Source: Bartonella sp. MM73XJBT.G
GTDB taxonomy: Bacteria; Pseudomonadota; Alphaproteobacteria; Rhizobiales; Rhizobiaceae
Assembly: GCF_028618435.1 (NCBI RefSeq)
Contig: NZ_JAQISW010000003.1
Location: 1 to 64,000 of the forward strand
DNA length: 64,000 nucleotides
Reading direction: 5' to 3'
Shown: one piece after another, positions 37,206 through 48,009 of the stretch
Position numbering within the stretch: the stretch's first letter is position 1
Layout of the letters: each line of letters opens with the position of its first letter
Position numbers and translations under genes: made by a program
The notes under the pieces: model-generated
Told to the model about the DNA's origin: nothing
The model's input: the letters and a program-made list of their open reading frames with translations, nothing else
Database searches by the model: none

Positions 37206-37957
37206 TGATGACAAAACATGACTTTAGTCTCCATGGGCGCGTTGCGCTTGTTACTGGTGCATCAAGAGGGATTGGCTATTATTTAGCACTCGAGCTTGCT
37301 GCACGCGGGGCTCATATTATTGCTCTTGCACGAACAGTTAGCGGACTTACTGAATTGGATAATCAAATCCGAGAAAAAGGGGCTCTTGCTACCCTCGTTC
37401 CGCTCGATTTACATCATACGGAAAACATTGATGCTCTCGCACTCTCTATTGCCAATCGCTGGAAAAAACTAGATATTGTCGTTGCAAATGCAGGAATCCT
37501 TGGAACACTCTCACCAATAGCGCATATAGAAAACACGATCTTTGAAAATGTCTTTCAAATAAATCTTTTTAGCCAATGGCGCTTAATAAAAGCCGTTGAG
37601 CCTTTATTACGTGAATCTGATGCTGGACGTGCTATCCTGTTATCTTCAAGCGTTGCACATGTTGCACGCCCGTTCTGGGGGGCTTATGCAGCCTCTAAAG
37701 CAGCTTTAGAAATGATTGCCCGCTGTTGGGCAGAAGAACTCAAACAAACCCCTATCAAGATTAATTGTGTCAACCCCGGAGCCACACGCACTGCCATGCG
37801 CGCTGAAGCTATGCCTGGTGAAGATCCTCAAACGCTCCCCTCACCACAAGAGGTTGCAAAAAAAACAGTCCATTTGCTGTCACCTGATTTAAAGGAAACT
37901 GGAAAACTCTTTAATGTCCGTGAAAATCGGTTTGTGGATTATTATGCTCCTCATTGA
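37205..37957 (+). CDS. SDR family oxidoreductase
   Basis: 250 residues. Short-chain dehydrogenase/reductase with TGASRGIG (NADP-binding), VANAGILG, active-site Ser in LLSSSVAHV and YAASKAALEM. Substrate unknown. The TAATG junction with purF indicates co-translation, a pairing I recall from other rhizobia, but its link to purine metabolism is unclear. Two adjacent ATGs are possible starts. Confidence 0.85.
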   Translation: MMTKHDFSLHGRVALVTGASRGIGYYLALELAARGAHIIALARTVSGLTELDNQIREKGALATLVPLDLHHTENIDALALSIANRWKKLDIVVANAGILGTLSPIAHIENTIFENVFQINLFSQWRLIKAVEPLLRESDAGRAILLSSSVAHVARPFWGAYAASKAALEMIARCWAEELKQTPIKINCVNPGATRTAMRAEAMPGEDPQTLPSPQEVAKKTVHLLSPDLKETGKLFNVRENRFVDYYAPH

Positions 37958-38026
37958 TCATCATCTGAAATGTAAATAGATGAATCTCTCTCTTTCCTGC
38001 ACTTCTCAACAAAGGAATAAAGCAGT

Positions 38027-38869
38027 TTATGATTCTTGAATAGCTTTTTTAGCATCAACCTTTTTCTCTTCTAAAGCAGCCCGTTTATTATAAGCGATAA
38101 AACTACAGGGGAGAAAAATCATATAGCTAATAGCCGTAATCAATAAAGTTTTCCATGTGTAAGTCGCAAGAAAACCGACATAAATAACGATGATCAACAT
38201 GCAAGGTATAACGATATCACGCCTCAAGTTTTGATCAATTGTCTTTGCATTCCACACTGGTAAACGACTAATCAAAAGAAAAGCAATAATGACTGTATAA
38301 AGACTAAAAAACAATGCCCACCCCCAATTGGGGACCAAACCAAGAGCACCTAAATAGGTAGGCAATAAAAGGAGTAATGCCCCTGCAGGTGCAGGAACAC
38401 CAACAAAATAACTTTTCTGCCATTGTGGGATATCAGCATTATCCAACATCACATTAAAACGCGCTAATCGCAAACAACAAGCAACACAATAAACAAGAGC
38501 TGCAACCCAACCAATGTGATGTGCTTGATTCAAAATAAAGGAATAAACAATAAGCGCGGGGGTAACACCAAAATTGACAATATCAGCAAGAGAATCCATC
38601 TGTGCCCCGAAAGATGAACTACCATCTATTAAACGCGCAATGCGACCATCAGCACCATCTAGAACTGCAGCCAAAAGTACCATTAAAATAGCAGCTTCAT
38701 AGCGATTCTCAAAGGCCAAGCGGATACTGCTCATCCCGGCACAAATTGCCAAAATAGTAATGATATTGGGAATAACATAGCGCATTGATGTAGGTGAGCG
38801 TCGCCGATTTGCAGTATCATCATGCTGCCCCTCAGGATTGAATGAAGAAAATGGCGAAAAATTTTTCAT
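38027..38869 (-). CDS. pssA: CDP-diacylglycerol-serine O-phosphatidyltransferase
   Basis: 280 residues. Makes phosphatidylserine from CDP-diacylglycerol and serine in the inner membrane. The CDP-alcohol phosphotransferase motif is complete: DGADGRIAR, then G-x3-D-x3-D in SFGAQMDSLAD. About seven membrane helices; hydrophilic N-terminus of about 30 residues. AGGAC precedes the ATG. Nine bases downstream of psd, so the two form an operon for phosphatidylethanolamine synthesis. Confidence 0.94.
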   Translation of the reverse strand: MKNFSPFSSFNPEGQHDDTANRRRSPTSMRYVIPNIITILAICAGMSSIRLAFENRYEAAILMVLLAAVLDGADGRIARLIDGSSSFGAQMDSLADIVNFGVTPALIVYSFILNQAHHIGWVAALVYCVACCLRLARFNVMLDNADIPQWQKSYFVGVPAPAGALLLLLPTYLGALGLVPNWGWALFFSLYTVIIAFLLISRLPVWNAKTIDQNLRRDIVIPCMLIIVIYVGFLATYTWKTLLITAISYMIFLPCSFIAYNKRAALEEKKVDAKKAIQES

Positions 38870-38878
38870 TGTGTAGTC

Positions 38879-39577
38879 CTAATCGTATCTGAAGTCCGTT
38901 GTGGCACTCTTATCATCAAAAGACCCTAAAACTGTCTCTCCAGCAATTGCTGTCTGCCCAACAGCAACACGCAATTTCACTTCAGTTGGTATATAAATAT
39001 CAAGGCGCGAACCAAAACGAATCAACCCGAATCGCTCTCCCGTGATAACAGCATCATTTTCTTTTGACCAACAAACAATCCGACGGGCAAACAGCCCCGC
39101 TATTTGTACGATAGCAATTTTACCATGCTTGCTCTCAATGACCATCCCATTCCGCTCATTAAACTGACTAGCCTTATCAAACTCCGCATTGGTAAAACGA
39201 CCTGGATGATAAACAATAGACTCTACTGTACCACTGATAGGAATACGGTTGATATGGCATGAAAAAACGTCCATAAAAATAGAAATACGGACCATTTCAT
39301 CTTTCCCTAAGCCTAATTCTTCAGGTGGCACACATGATTCTACAAATGAAATATGCCCATCTGCAGGTGAGATAACCCAATTGGGATTTAAAGGGATAAC
39401 ACGATCTGGATCACGAAAAAAGTATATACACCACACCGTGAGAACAAGACCACACCAAAACAACGGACTCCATATCCAACCAAGAATGAGCGAAATAACA
39501 AAAAATGCTACAATAAAAGGATAGCCTTCTTTATGAATTGAGACAAAGCTATTATGGACAGATTGTAGAATACTCAT
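38879..39577 (-). CDS. psd: Phosphatidylserine decarboxylase proenzyme
   Basis: 232 residues from the ATG at 39577 ([11 protein letters not shown]) with AGGA six bases upstream; the frame is open 28 codons further up. This is the short alphaproteobacterial type. One or two N-terminal membrane helices (about 20-50). The self-cleavage site is the Gly-Ser in RFGSRLD, whose Ser becomes the pyruvoyl cofactor. Converts phosphatidylserine to phosphatidylethanolamine. Operon with pssA. Confidence 0.94.
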   Translation of the reverse strand: MSILQSVHNSFVSIHKEGYPFIVAFFVISLILGWIWSPLFWCGLVLTVWCIYFFRDPDRVIPLNPNWVISPADGHISFVESCVPPEELGLGKDEMVRISIFMDVFSCHINRIPISGTVESIVYHPGRFTNAEFDKASQFNERNGMVIESKHGKIAIVQIAGLFARRIVCWSKENDAVITGERFGLIRFGSRLDIYIPTEVKLRVAVGQTAIAGETVLGSFDDKSATTDFRYD

Positions 39578-39690
39578 ATCATTTCCTATTCGTCGTAAAC
39601 TTAAACAAGCAATAAATCTTTTTGTTCCTTTTGCTTTTATGTATTTAATCAATCGCTCCATATAAAGATATAGATTACATTTTGCCCACC

Positions 39691-41574
39691 TTATTTTTTA
39701 CGACTAACAATACCCGTCTCGTCTTGTTCACGCATTTTACGTAATTTTTCTTCAGCTTGCGATGCTTCAAGCTGCTTATTCCACATTGAAGCATATAAAC
39801 CTTTCTTTCGTAAGAGCTCTGTATGCGTGCCATTTTCAATAATACGACCACTTTTAAGAACTAAAATTTCATCAGCATTGATAACCGTAGAAAGACGATG
39901 TGCAATAATCAATGTTGTGCGTCCACGGCTTACAATATCCAATGCTTGTTGAATTTCTTGTTCCGTTGCCGTATCAAGAGCTGCTGTTGCTTCATCTAGA
40001 ATAAGAAGTGGGGGGGCTTTTAAGAGTGTCCGTGCAATAGCCACACGTTGTTTTTCACCCCCCGATAATTTGAGACCACGCTCCCCTACCATAGACTGAA
40101 AACCTTCCGGTAATATCTCAATAAATTTTGATATTTGTGCCATTTCAGCGGCTTTGTGCATCTCTTCATCTGTCGCACTTGGGCGCCCATAGCGAATATT
40201 ATAGGCAATTGTATCATTAAATAACACCGTATCTTGTGGGACCATGCCGATCGCTTCACGCAAACTTTTCTGTGTTATGTCACGAATATCTTGCCCGTCA
40301 ATTGTGATAGAGCCTGCATCAACATCATAAAACCGAAAAAGTAATCGAGAAATGGTTGATTTACCTGCACCCGATGGACCGACAATGGCAACTGTTTTTC
40401 CTCCAGGAACTTCAAAATCAATATCTCTGAGAATCTGACGCGTCGAATCATAAGAAAACTTTACCTGATGAAAACGAATGGTCCCATTGCTTATCTCTAA
40501 CGGTTTAGCATCCGATTTATCAACGATCTCCTGCTGGACATCTAAAAGATCGAACATCGCTTCAATATCCGTTAAACCTTGTCGAACATCACGATAAATT
40601 GAGCCAATAAAATTCAGTGGAATGGAAAGTTGCATTAAAAGGGCATTAATAAAAACAAAATCCCCTAAAGTTTGTGTCTTATAAAAGACTTCATAAGCTG
40701 ACATCAGCATCATGATCGTCATTCCAATACCAAAGATAAGAGCCTGACCAAAATTAAGCCAGCTTAATGATGTCCAAATCTTTGTTGCGGCTTTTTCATA
40801 ACCTGCCATAGAACTATCAAAACGATCGGCTTCTAGAGTTTCATTGCCAAAGTATTTGACCGTTTCAAAATTTAAAAGAGAATCAACCGCGCGTGTATTT
40901 GCCTCAGTATCTGCCATATTCATTTGTTGCCGAATACGAATACGCCAATCACTCGCCTTAATGGTAAAAAAGGTATATAAAAAAACCGTCGCAACAACAA
41001 TGAGAAGATAATGCCATCCGTAATTGATGTAAAATACAAGGGCGGTTAATATAAACTCTAAAATTGTCGGTACGGTATTGAGAATTGAAAACCTTACGAT
41101 CGCTTCAATTCCTTTTGTCCCACGCTCAATCACGCGAGAAAGCCCACCAGTTCGGCGCTCTAAATGAAATCGTAAAGATAACTCATGAATATGTACAAAG
41201 GTTTTATAAGCTAATTGGCGAATAGCGTGTTGACCAACAGTTGCAAAAAGGGAATCGCGCAATTGATTTAACCCAGCCTGCATAATACGGGCGATATTGT
41301 ACGCCAAAACAAGCATGATAGGAATAATCCAACTAGATGGAAACCATTCAGGGAGCTGAAAGTTTGTATCAAGCAAATTCGTAGAATATTTAAAGAAATA
41401 CGGTACAGATATAAGAACGAGCTTGGACAAAATAAGATAAAATACGGCCCATAGTACACGTATTTTTAGATCACGCCGGTCCGCCGGCCACATATAAGGC
41501 CATAAATTGTAAAGTGTGTGCAGAGTTTTCCCTGTATCAGATGACACAGTTTTTGTCATTTCATTACGTTTCAT
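39691..41574 (-). CDS. ABC exporter, Atm1/HMT1-like (fused permease-ATPase)
   Basis: 627 residues. Half-transporter that dimerises: six membrane helices (about 35-330) and a C-terminal ATPase. Walker [15 protein letters not shown] (about 397), signature [16 protein letters not shown] (about 501), Walker [12 protein letters not shown]. The membrane segment [20 protein letters not shown] is typical of the Atm1/ABCB7/HMT1 family, which exports glutathione-linked sulfur or metal compounds. Alphaproteobacterial members are implicated in heavy-metal tolerance; the substrate here is not known. Confidence 0.88.
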   Translation of the reverse strand: MKRNEMTKTVSSDTGKTLHTLYNLWPYMWPADRRDLKIRVLWAVFYLILSKLVLISVPYFFKYSTNLLDTNFQLPEWFPSSWIIPIMLVLAYNIARIMQAGLNQLRDSLFATVGQHAIRQLAYKTFVHIHELSLRFHLERRTGGLSRVIERGTKGIEAIVRFSILNTVPTILEFILTALVFYINYGWHYLLIVVATVFLYTFFTIKASDWRIRIRQQMNMADTEANTRAVDSLLNFETVKYFGNETLEADRFDSSMAGYEKAATKIWTSLSWLNFGQALIFGIGMTIMMLMSAYEVFYKTQTLGDFVFINALLMQLSIPLNFIGSIYRDVRQGLTDIEAMFDLLDVQQEIVDKSDAKPLEISNGTIRFHQVKFSYDSTRQILRDIDFEVPGGKTVAIVGPSGAGKSTISRLLFRFYDVDAGSITIDGQDIRDITQKSLREAIGMVPQDTVLFNDTIAYNIRYGRPSATDEEMHKAAEMAQISKFIEILPEGFQSMVGERGLKLSGGEKQRVAIARTLLKAPPLLILDEATAALDTATEQEIQQALDIVSRGRTTLIIAHRLSTVINADEILVLKSGRIIENGTHTELLRKKGLYASMWNKQLEASQAEEKLRKMREQDETGIVSRKK

Positions 41575-41682
41575 AAAGCCCTTACTTCTCTATCATCCAC
41601 ACGAAAAAGGCAAAACACCCCCCCTGTGGTTGTTTATAAGTTTCTTACACTTTTCAATAAGCTACCTATTCATTGTTTGAGG

Positions 41683-42357
41683 TTAGACTTTTTTTGAAAA
41701 AGGAACAAGAAATAATCCACGATACAGTTTATTATTTTGATCTGTATTCTCATACCATTCTGCTGCAAATAAATTTTCAACTTTTATATGCTTTTTTTTC
41801 AATTCTTCCTGAAGCCACTTTTTTGTTTTACCAATCTCTTTAAGACCATCATCAATAACTTCACCGTTTTCTACGACAATTGTCGATTTCTTCCCCTCTT
41901 CCTTTTTAATAACAGTACAATCACCATTGGTTTCCAAACGCACAAAAGCAGCTTCATGTAAGTGACACCCTTTAAGACGTAACATCGCAATAAGATCATT
42001 AACATTGATCCTTAAGTTTTTAATCTTATCCATTTGAAAGACCCCATCTAAAACCAATGTGACATTCCGCCCTGCAATAAGGTGGCGAAAAAAAACTGAA
42101 TAGCGTGCCAAAAAATTAAAAGAGGTAATCAAGGCTTGCCAAATCAGCAAAACAAGCAATAATTGAGTGCTGCTAATATTCTGATTATAAATGACTCCTC
42201 CAATAATACCTCCCATAACAAAATTGCTGACCAGATCAACGGGTGTCATCTGACTAAGGCTTCCACGACCCGTCGTTCTTAAAATAAATAGGAAGGCAAC
42301 AAGACCCACAGCCAGCTTAAGCACGATATATCCATAGTGATATAAAAATTCCATCAT
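41683..42357 (-). CDS. DUF421 (YetF-like) membrane protein
   Basis: 224 residues. Three N-terminal membrane helices (about 8-85) and a cytosolic alpha/beta domain (about 100-160) with GRNVTLVLDGVFQ and DLIAMLRLKGCHLHEAAFVRLETNG, the hallmarks of DUF421. The C-terminal tail of about 65 residues is basic. Function unknown; some relatives in Firmicutes affect spore or envelope properties. Two adjacent ATGs follow AAGGGAG. Lies between cysS and the ABC exporter. Confidence 0.8.
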   Translation of the reverse strand: MMEFLYHYGYIVLKLAVGLVAFLFILRTTGRGSLSQMTPVDLVSNFVMGGIIGGVIYNQNISSTQLLLVLLIWQALITSFNFLARYSVFFRHLIAGRNVTLVLDGVFQMDKIKNLRINVNDLIAMLRLKGCHLHEAAFVRLETNGDCTVIKKEEGKKSTIVVENGEVIDDGLKEIGKTKKWLQEELKKKHIKVENLFAAEWYENTDQNNKLYRGLFLVPFSKKV

Positions 42358-42397
42358 ATTCTCCCTTTAATTTATGAGAACTGCTGGAATAGAGAAA

Positions 42398-43909
42398 TTA
42401 TAATCGTTTTATTTCCCACACGGTTATGCGCTCACCACTTTGCGGATCCTTACTATCTTTTAAGAGAACCCCTTTAGCTGCAAGCTCATCACGAATTGTA
42501 TCCGCAGCTTCCCACTCTTTATTATGGATAAGCCGCAATCTTTCGGCAATGCGCTGATCAATAAATTTTGAATCAAGAGACGTTTTTTTTATAAATAATG
42601 GACAGTTTATTTTTTTAATCCATTCTTGTCGTAATAGTCCTAATATATTCATGCCATGTGCAAGAGCTAAAACATCTTCTGTTTTATAAAATTTTCGCAA
42701 AAGAGTAAATGCTTTTGGCGTATTAAGATCATCACTAAGGGCATCTATCAAACTATCATCAATCACTTCATTGTTTTCCATCATACTCTTTTTACTGCGA
42801 AGCAATTCATACCAACGATACAATTCACTGCTCGATTGCATTAAACGCTGCGCTGTCCAATTTAATGGTTCACGATAATGCGTTTGAAGCATCGAAAAAC
42901 GTGCAGACAAACCCGCCCAATCTTCTTTCATTTCATCGGCTAAAACAGCGTTAAATTCTAAAAAATTATTCTCTAAAACTGAACGAATGGTTATGAAGTT
43001 GCCAAAGCTTTTCGACATCTTTTTGCCTTCAACTTGTAAAAAGCCGTTATGCATCCAAAAGTTAGCCATTCGCTCCGTCCCAAAAGCTGAACAACTTTGT
43101 GCAATCTCATTTTCATGGTGAGGAAAAATTAAATCAAGTCCACCTCCATGAATATCAAAAATATTCGCAGTCGGATCATCACAAGTTAAACCACCACCAT
43201 AAGGCGCTAATAACTTTGCCATTGACATTGCTGAACATTCAATATGCCAACCTGGACGACCTAAAACAGGAATTCCGGCCGGCGACTCCCAGCCTGGCTC
43301 TCCTTCCAGAGAAGGTTTCCATAAAACAAAATCCATCTCCTCCCTTTTATAAGCAGCAATATCGATACGCGCCCCAGCCCTCATTTCATCTAAAGAACGA
43401 TTTGCAAATGCCCCATAATGGGGTGGATTTTTTATGCTCTTTATAGAAAATAATATATGATTTTCCGCTTTATAAGCGTGACCCTTTTCAAGCAATCTTT
43501 CGATGAGCGCGCGCATCTCCTCTAAATGTTCGGTTGCACGTGGCTGGCTGGTTGGCAATAGACAACCAAGTGCTATTGTATCTTGTTGAAACTGAGAATA
43601 TGTGCGTTCTGTTAATTGACGAATAGCATCATTCAGTGATGCGTTTGGATATTCACAAGCGGCGCGTGCATTAATTTTATCATCGACATCTGTAATATTA
43701 CGTGCATAGAGAACATGATCTTTGCCATAAACATGACGCAATAAGCGAAATAAAACATCAAAAACAATGACAGGGCGTGCATTTCCTATATGCGCATAAT
43801 CATAAACTGTTGGACCACAAACATAAAGACGTACTTTTGTCGGATCTATTGGTATAAAATTTTCTTTTTTACGTGTCAGCGTATTATAAAATCGCAACTC
43901 TTTCATCAT
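42398..43909 (-). CDS. cysS: Cysteinyl-tRNA synthetase
   Basis: 503 residues (502 from the second adjacent ATG, which is better spaced from GGAG). Class I synthetase: Zn-ligand Cys in [17 protein letters not shown], which also carries the HIGH-type motif; ATP-binding [10 protein letters not shown] near residue 300; further Zn ligands in GWHIECSAM and HHENE. Complete. Confidence 0.96.
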   Translation of the reverse strand: MMKELRFYNTLTRKKENFIPIDPTKVRLYVCGPTVYDYAHIGNARPVIVFDVLFRLLRHVYGKDHVLYARNITDVDDKINARAACEYPNASLNDAIRQLTERTYSQFQQDTIALGCLLPTSQPRATEHLEEMRALIERLLEKGHAYKAENHILFSIKSIKNPPHYGAFANRSLDEMRAGARIDIAAYKREEMDFVLWKPSLEGEPGWESPAGIPVLGRPGWHIECSAMSMAKLLAPYGGGLTCDDPTANIFDIHGGGLDLIFPHHENEIAQSCSAFGTERMANFWMHNGFLQVEGKKMSKSFGNFITIRSVLENNFLEFNAVLADEMKEDWAGLSARFSMLQTHYREPLNWTAQRLMQSSSELYRWYELLRSKKSMMENNEVIDDSLIDALSDDLNTPKAFTLLRKFYKTEDVLALAHGMNILGLLRQEWIKKINCPLFIKKTSLDSKFIDQRIAERLRLIHNKEWEAADTIRDELAAKGVLLKDSKDPQSGERITVWEIKRL

Positions 43910-44372
43910 TATACTCCGTAAACGATATTACGCATCGTTCTTTTAGATGTCTCTTCTCTCAAATGATCACATTATGCGGTTTAGACTAAAGCTTTCACCT
44001 TATCATCAATTCTTCTTACCTTAAGGTTATTGAGGCTATTTCCATCATTTATCATAAAAATAATCTTCTTTTATTTGATTGGACAAAAGGATTCTACAGA
44101 TAGAGAGCTTTTCTCTTCTTGAAAGAAACAAGTTTAGACAAAATTCCATAGGCAATAGAATATTTATATGAAAAATAGATTACAGGAAGAAAATCTTCAA
44201 ACCTTAACCCTATAAAGCTTCATCAGTATTTTCAATATTTCACAATGGGTTCCTTATTATCTCCTACGCCCTATATTTCATCATTAATCATTGAGAATAA
44301 TATAGCAATTAATCTTATTTTTTAACATCGTTCTCATGACACAATTATTTTTAAAAGAAAGCAATCAAAATA
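43910..44372. other. 463-bp non-coding gap upstream of cysS
   Basis: Divergent region between cysS and the small exported protein. AT-rich; it includes the 10-bp palindrome ACCTTAAGGT near 44018-44027. No ORF with coding character, RNA gene or repeat copy was recognised. Promoters for both flanking genes should lie here. Confidence 0.45.
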
Positions 44373-44759
44373 ATGCGTAATAAATTGAAAAAAATCATTC
44401 TTTTAATATTTCTTGTCATTTCGATGCCAACCTTTTCACAACAATCTCCACCTTATGAGAAAAAATTACTTCGCCTCGCGGAAATTTTGGGATCCCTGCA
44501 TTTTCTCCAAAATCTTTGTGAGCCTCCAACAAACCAAGTGCCAATAAATCAATGGTATGACTATATGAACGCACTCATTGAAGCAGAACACCCCATTCCA
44601 CAAAGACGTGCTTATTTTTATGACGCATTTAATGAAGCGTATCGCGCTTTCTCAGAAAATTATCATCATTGTACACAAGCAGCCATTGAAGCCAATCAAA
44701 GATATATTAAAGAAGGAAGAGCTTTATCTGAAAATCTTCTCATACATTATAACAAATAA
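44373..44759 (+). CDS. Exported TIGR02301-like hypothetical protein
   Basis: 128 residues. Signal peptide of about 22 residues (KKIILLIFLVISMPTFSQQ). The mature part resembles a family found in Rhizobiales (TIGR02301, from memory): RLAEILGSLHFLQNLC near the start, PQRRAYFYDAFNEAYRAF in the middle, and a second Cys in YHHCTQAA, so one disulfide is possible in the periplasm. Function unknown. Stands alone between long gaps; ribosome binding site weak. Confidence 0.75.
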   Translation: MRNKLKKIILLIFLVISMPTFSQQSPPYEKKLLRLAEILGSLHFLQNLCEPPTNQVPINQWYDYMNALIEAEHPIPQRRAYFYDAFNEAYRAFSENYHHCTQAAIEANQRYIKEGRALSENLLIHYNK

Positions 44760-45133
44760 CTTGTATAAAAAGCATCTCCTTGTCAGTTAAGTGATATCAA
44801 TAGCGCCCTCTTCACAAATGAATAGAGCAATAAGTTATCTTCTCGAAAATAAAGAAACTTCTGAAGAACAATGCCTCGATGTGCCTATATTCTTATGAGC
44901 AGCTTTTCCCGTATCACTCTTTGGCTTCTTCTCCACACCTCAAAGGACGAACATTCTTAAAAACCTAGTTTGTAAATAATCCAAGTTCTATTGAATTCCA
45001 CTTGGCTTCCCACTTATGTAACAAACCTAAAAATATTCACCACGCATAAAAAAACTTATGTGTTAAGGAGGCTGAAATACCTTCTCCTTAAATGATAGTA
45101 TTTTGTGTCATAATAGGATAAAATTTATGCTGT
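44760..45133. other. 374-bp convergent gap between small exported protein and pyrC
   Basis: No gene seen. The right end holds the pyrC terminator candidate at 45063-45091. The rest is mixed-composition sequence without a clear repeat. Confidence 0.45.
45063..45091 (-). terminator. Candidate terminator of pyrC
   Basis: TTAAGGAG (45063-45070) pairs with CTCCTTAA (45084-45091), 13-base loop. On the minus strand the stem is followed about eight bases later by a run of seven T. It lies 43-71 bases after the pyrC stop. Confidence 0.5.
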
Positions 45134-46462
45134 TTACACCAAAGTTTCTATAAATTTAACAGGCTCTCCTTGTGAAGGCGTGACAATTTCACCTTCCCAC
45201 ATAACGCGCATACCACGGATAATAGTCCCGACAGGCCAACCTTTAACCTTTTGACCATCATAAGGTGTCCAACCGGCACGCGAACCAATTAAACTATTCA
45301 TCATCACTTCTTCTCGTTTAAGATCAATAATAGTCAAATCAGCATCATATCCAACAGCAAGACGTCCTTTACAGCTTATACCAAAAATACGGCTAGGGCC
45401 ATGTGAAGTGAGATCAACAAAACGCTCCAGAGATATTTTTCCTGCATTCACATGTGTTAACATAATGGCTGCCGTTGTTTGCACTCCTGTCATTCCTGAA
45501 GGTGAAGAGGGATAAGATTGAAGCTTGTCCTCAAGGGTATGAGGCGCATGATCTGAGCCTAAAACATCAATAATCCCCTGTTGAACACCGTACCAAAGAG
45601 CTTCACGGTGGCGCGATTCACGAATAGGTGGATTCATCTGAATTAATGTGCCAAACTGCTTATAATCATCAGCCGTGAGAGTCAAATGGTGGTGTGTCAC
45701 TTCAATTGTTGCAACATCTTTATGTTTTTTGAGAAAATCAATTTCTTCTTCTGTCGAAAGATGTAACACATGAATGCGCGCTTTTGTCTCATGGGCAATT
45801 TTTACCAAACGCTGCGTACATTTTAACGCCGCAACCTCATCACGCCAAATCGGATGTGAGGACGCATCTCCTTCAATACGTAGTATTTTACGTTCTTTGA
45901 GTCTTTCCTCATCTTCAGAATGAAAAGCTGCACGACGGCGTGTATTTTTTAAAATAAGGCGTACACTTTCATCATCATCAACCAAAAGATCACCGGTAGA
46001 AGATCCCATAAAGACTTTAATTCCAGCCGCACCAGGAAGTCTTTCTAATTCAGAAAGTTCATGAGCATTTTCACGCGTTCCTCCAACCCAAAATGCAAAG
46101 TCACAATGCATACGATGAAATCCGCGCTTAACCTTATCTCTTAATGTTTCTTCTGATGTTGTCAATGGATGGGTATTAGGCATTTCAAACACTGCTGTAA
46201 CCCCCCCTAACACAGCAGAATATGAGCCACTTTCCAAATCTTCTTTATATTCATTACCAGGCTCACGAAAATGCACTTGACTATCAATAATTCCCGGCAA
46301 AATATGAAGCCCCGTACAATCAATCACCTCACCAGCTGAGGCGCATGTAAGGTCGCCAATTTCAGCAATACGGCCATTTGTAACACCAATATCACGCTTG
46401 CTTTTTCCATCATGATTCACAAGTGTTGCACCTTTAAAAATTGTATCAAATGTTTTAAACAT
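45134..46462 (-). CDS. pyrC: Dihydroorotase (class I-like amidohydrolase)
   Basis: 442 residues from the ATG at 46462, which has AAGGAG seven bases upstream; a GTG two codons earlier is the alternative. Forms dihydroorotate from carbamoyl aspartate in pyrimidine synthesis. Metal site: usual His-x-His is Gln62-x-His64 here (DSQVHFREPG), then Lys in AGIKVFMGSS (to be carbamylated), His in AAFHSED and HVLHLS, and Asp in VLGSDHAPH. The Gln variant recurs, as I recall, in alphaproteobacterial relatives annotated as PyrC. Divergent from ygfZ. Confidence 0.88.
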   Translation of the reverse strand: MFKTFDTIFKGATLVNHDGKSKRDIGVTNGRIAEIGDLTCASAGEVIDCTGLHILPGIIDSQVHFREPGNEYKEDLESGSYSAVLGGVTAVFEMPNTHPLTTSEETLRDKVKRGFHRMHCDFAFWVGGTRENAHELSELERLPGAAGIKVFMGSSTGDLLVDDDESVRLILKNTRRRAAFHSEDEERLKERKILRIEGDASSHPIWRDEVAALKCTQRLVKIAHETKARIHVLHLSTEEEIDFLKKHKDVATIEVTHHHLTLTADDYKQFGTLIQMNPPIRESRHREALWYGVQQGIIDVLGSDHAPHTLEDKLQSYPSSPSGMTGVQTTAAIMLTHVNAGKISLERFVDLTSHGPSRIFGISCKGRLAVGYDADLTIIDLKREEVMMNSLIGSRAGWTPYDGQKVKGWPVGTIIRGMRVMWEGEIVTPSQGEPVKFIETLV

Positions 46463-46526
46463 AGCCACGCTCCTTACATATTGCTCACTTATCGATTATG
46501 TAACTTTGAGCAGAAAGGCAAGAACC

Positions 46527-47399
46527 ATGATTGAAAAACAAAATGCCATTTGCTTAAAAAACCGAAAAATTATTCAAATTACAGGCGAAGAAGCAACAGA
46601 TTTTCTGCAATCCCTAATCACAACAGATGTAAAAAAAATAAGTCCCCAAGAACTTTTCCCTGGAGCCCTCTTATCCCCACAAGGAAAGGTCCTTGCTGAT
46701 TTTCTTATCGGTAAAAGAGAGAATAGTTATTTTATTGATATTGTAATGTCTTTGGCCGATACACTCTACAAGCATCTGTTGCTCTATAAACTGCGTAAAA
46801 AAGTAGAAATTATACAACCATTACAAGGGATTGTTATCGTTTCTTGGAAAAATGAATCAAATACTTTAAGTTTTGATTCAAATTTTGTTGATAAACGCTT
46901 TCCAAAACAAGAAAAAATAATACGAATCTATAGCAAAGTCCCTTTTTGGGCTTCAGAAAATTATGACATATGGAATCAATTGCGAATTCGTTATGCAATT
47001 GCAGAAAGTGATCAAGACTATGAAATCGGCAAAGTCTTTCCTCATGATATTAATTACGATCAAATTAATGGATTGGCATTCAATAAAGGGTGTTATATTG
47101 GACAAGAAGTTGTTTCACGAATGCACCACCGCCATGCAGCACGCCGCCGTATTTTGATTGTAAAAGGCCAATGTGACCTCCCCCCTCAATCAAGCATTGA
47201 AGCAGGAACAAAAGTTCTTGGCCGCTTGGGAACATCTGTTGAAAATGAGGCTCTCGCTTTAATGCGTATTGACCATGTCAAAGATGCTATGGATCATAAC
47301 ATTCCCTTTACTGTAAAAAATATTCCTGTCACTATAAGCATTGCTGAAAATATGAATTTTACCTTTTCTGAAAATACTATAGAAAATACGCATGGCTAA
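46527..47399 (+). CDS. ygfZ: Folate-binding YgfZ-family protein
   Basis: 290 residues from the ATG at 46527, with AAAGG eight bases upstream; a TTG seven codons earlier is less likely. Related to the glycine cleavage T protein. The signature KGCYIGQEVVSRM (about 191-203) is intact. YgfZ uses tetrahydrofolate and supports iron-sulfur cluster enzymes. Overlaps the next gene by 8 bp. Confidence 0.93.
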   Translation: MIEKQNAICLKNRKIIQITGEEATDFLQSLITTDVKKISPQELFPGALLSPQGKVLADFLIGKRENSYFIDIVMSLADTLYKHLLLYKLRKKVEIIQPLQGIVIVSWKNESNTLSFDSNFVDKRFPKQEKIIRIYSKVPFWASENYDIWNQLRIRYAIAESDQDYEIGKVFPHDINYDQINGLAFNKGCYIGQEVVSRMHHRHAARRRILIVKGQCDLPPQSSIEAGTKVLGRLGTSVENEALALMRIDHVKDAMDHNIPFTVKNIPVTISIAENMNFTFSENTIENTHG

Positions 47400-48009
47400 A
47401 GCTGAATTATTAAAAAGTGGAGAAGCTCGCGCTTGGCAAAGAATGCTCTCTGGACGCAGACTTGATCTTCTTAATCCTTCTCCTTTTGATATTGAAATTG
47501 AAGATATTGCCCATGGGCTTGCTCGTGTAGCACGTTGGAATGGGCAAACACGAGGAGAGCATGCCTATTCTGTTGCACAACATTCACTTTTGGTTGAACA
47601 AATATTTCAAAAACTTTTTCCGCAGTCGCTGAAGCATGAGTGTCTCTGTGCTCTTCTTCATGATGCACCAGAATATGTCATCGGCGATATAATTTCACCC
47701 TTTAAAGCTGTCATAGGAAAACACTATGAACGCATTGAAAAGCGTATCCAAGATGCGATCCACATGCGATTTTCTCTTCCCGTTGATCTTTCTCAAAAAC
47801 TTTTAAAAAAAATTAAACAAGCCGACCGTATTGCTGCATATCACGAAGCAATCACGCTTGCTGGATTTAATACAGAAGAAGCCCTTCGCTATTTTGGCTC
47901 TCCCAATAATATTTTACCCGATGATCTTAATTTATACCCCTCCTCTACACAACAAGTTGAAAACGTATTTTTAGCGCGCTTTAATGACTTAGATACCCAA
48001 AAATTATAG
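47392..48009 (+). CDS. HD-domain hydrolase, YfbR-like
   Basis: 205 residues. Metal-dependent phosphohydrolase fold: His in EHAYSVAQHSLLV (about 55-67), His-Asp in ALLHDAPEYVIGD (about 85), and Asp in KQADRIAAYHEA. The arrangement matches YfbR-type 5'-nucleotidases acting on deoxynucleoside monophosphates, which is an inference. Its start lies within the end of ygfZ, so the two are co-translated. Confidence 0.85.
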   Translation: MAKAELLKSGEARAWQRMLSGRRLDLLNPSPFDIEIEDIAHGLARVARWNGQTRGEHAYSVAQHSLLVEQIFQKLFPQSLKHECLCALLHDAPEYVIGDIISPFKAVIGKHYERIEKRIQDAIHMRFSLPVDLSQKLLKKIKQADRIAAYHEAITLAGFNTEEALRYFGSPNNILPDDLNLYPSSTQQVENVFLARFNDLDTQKL

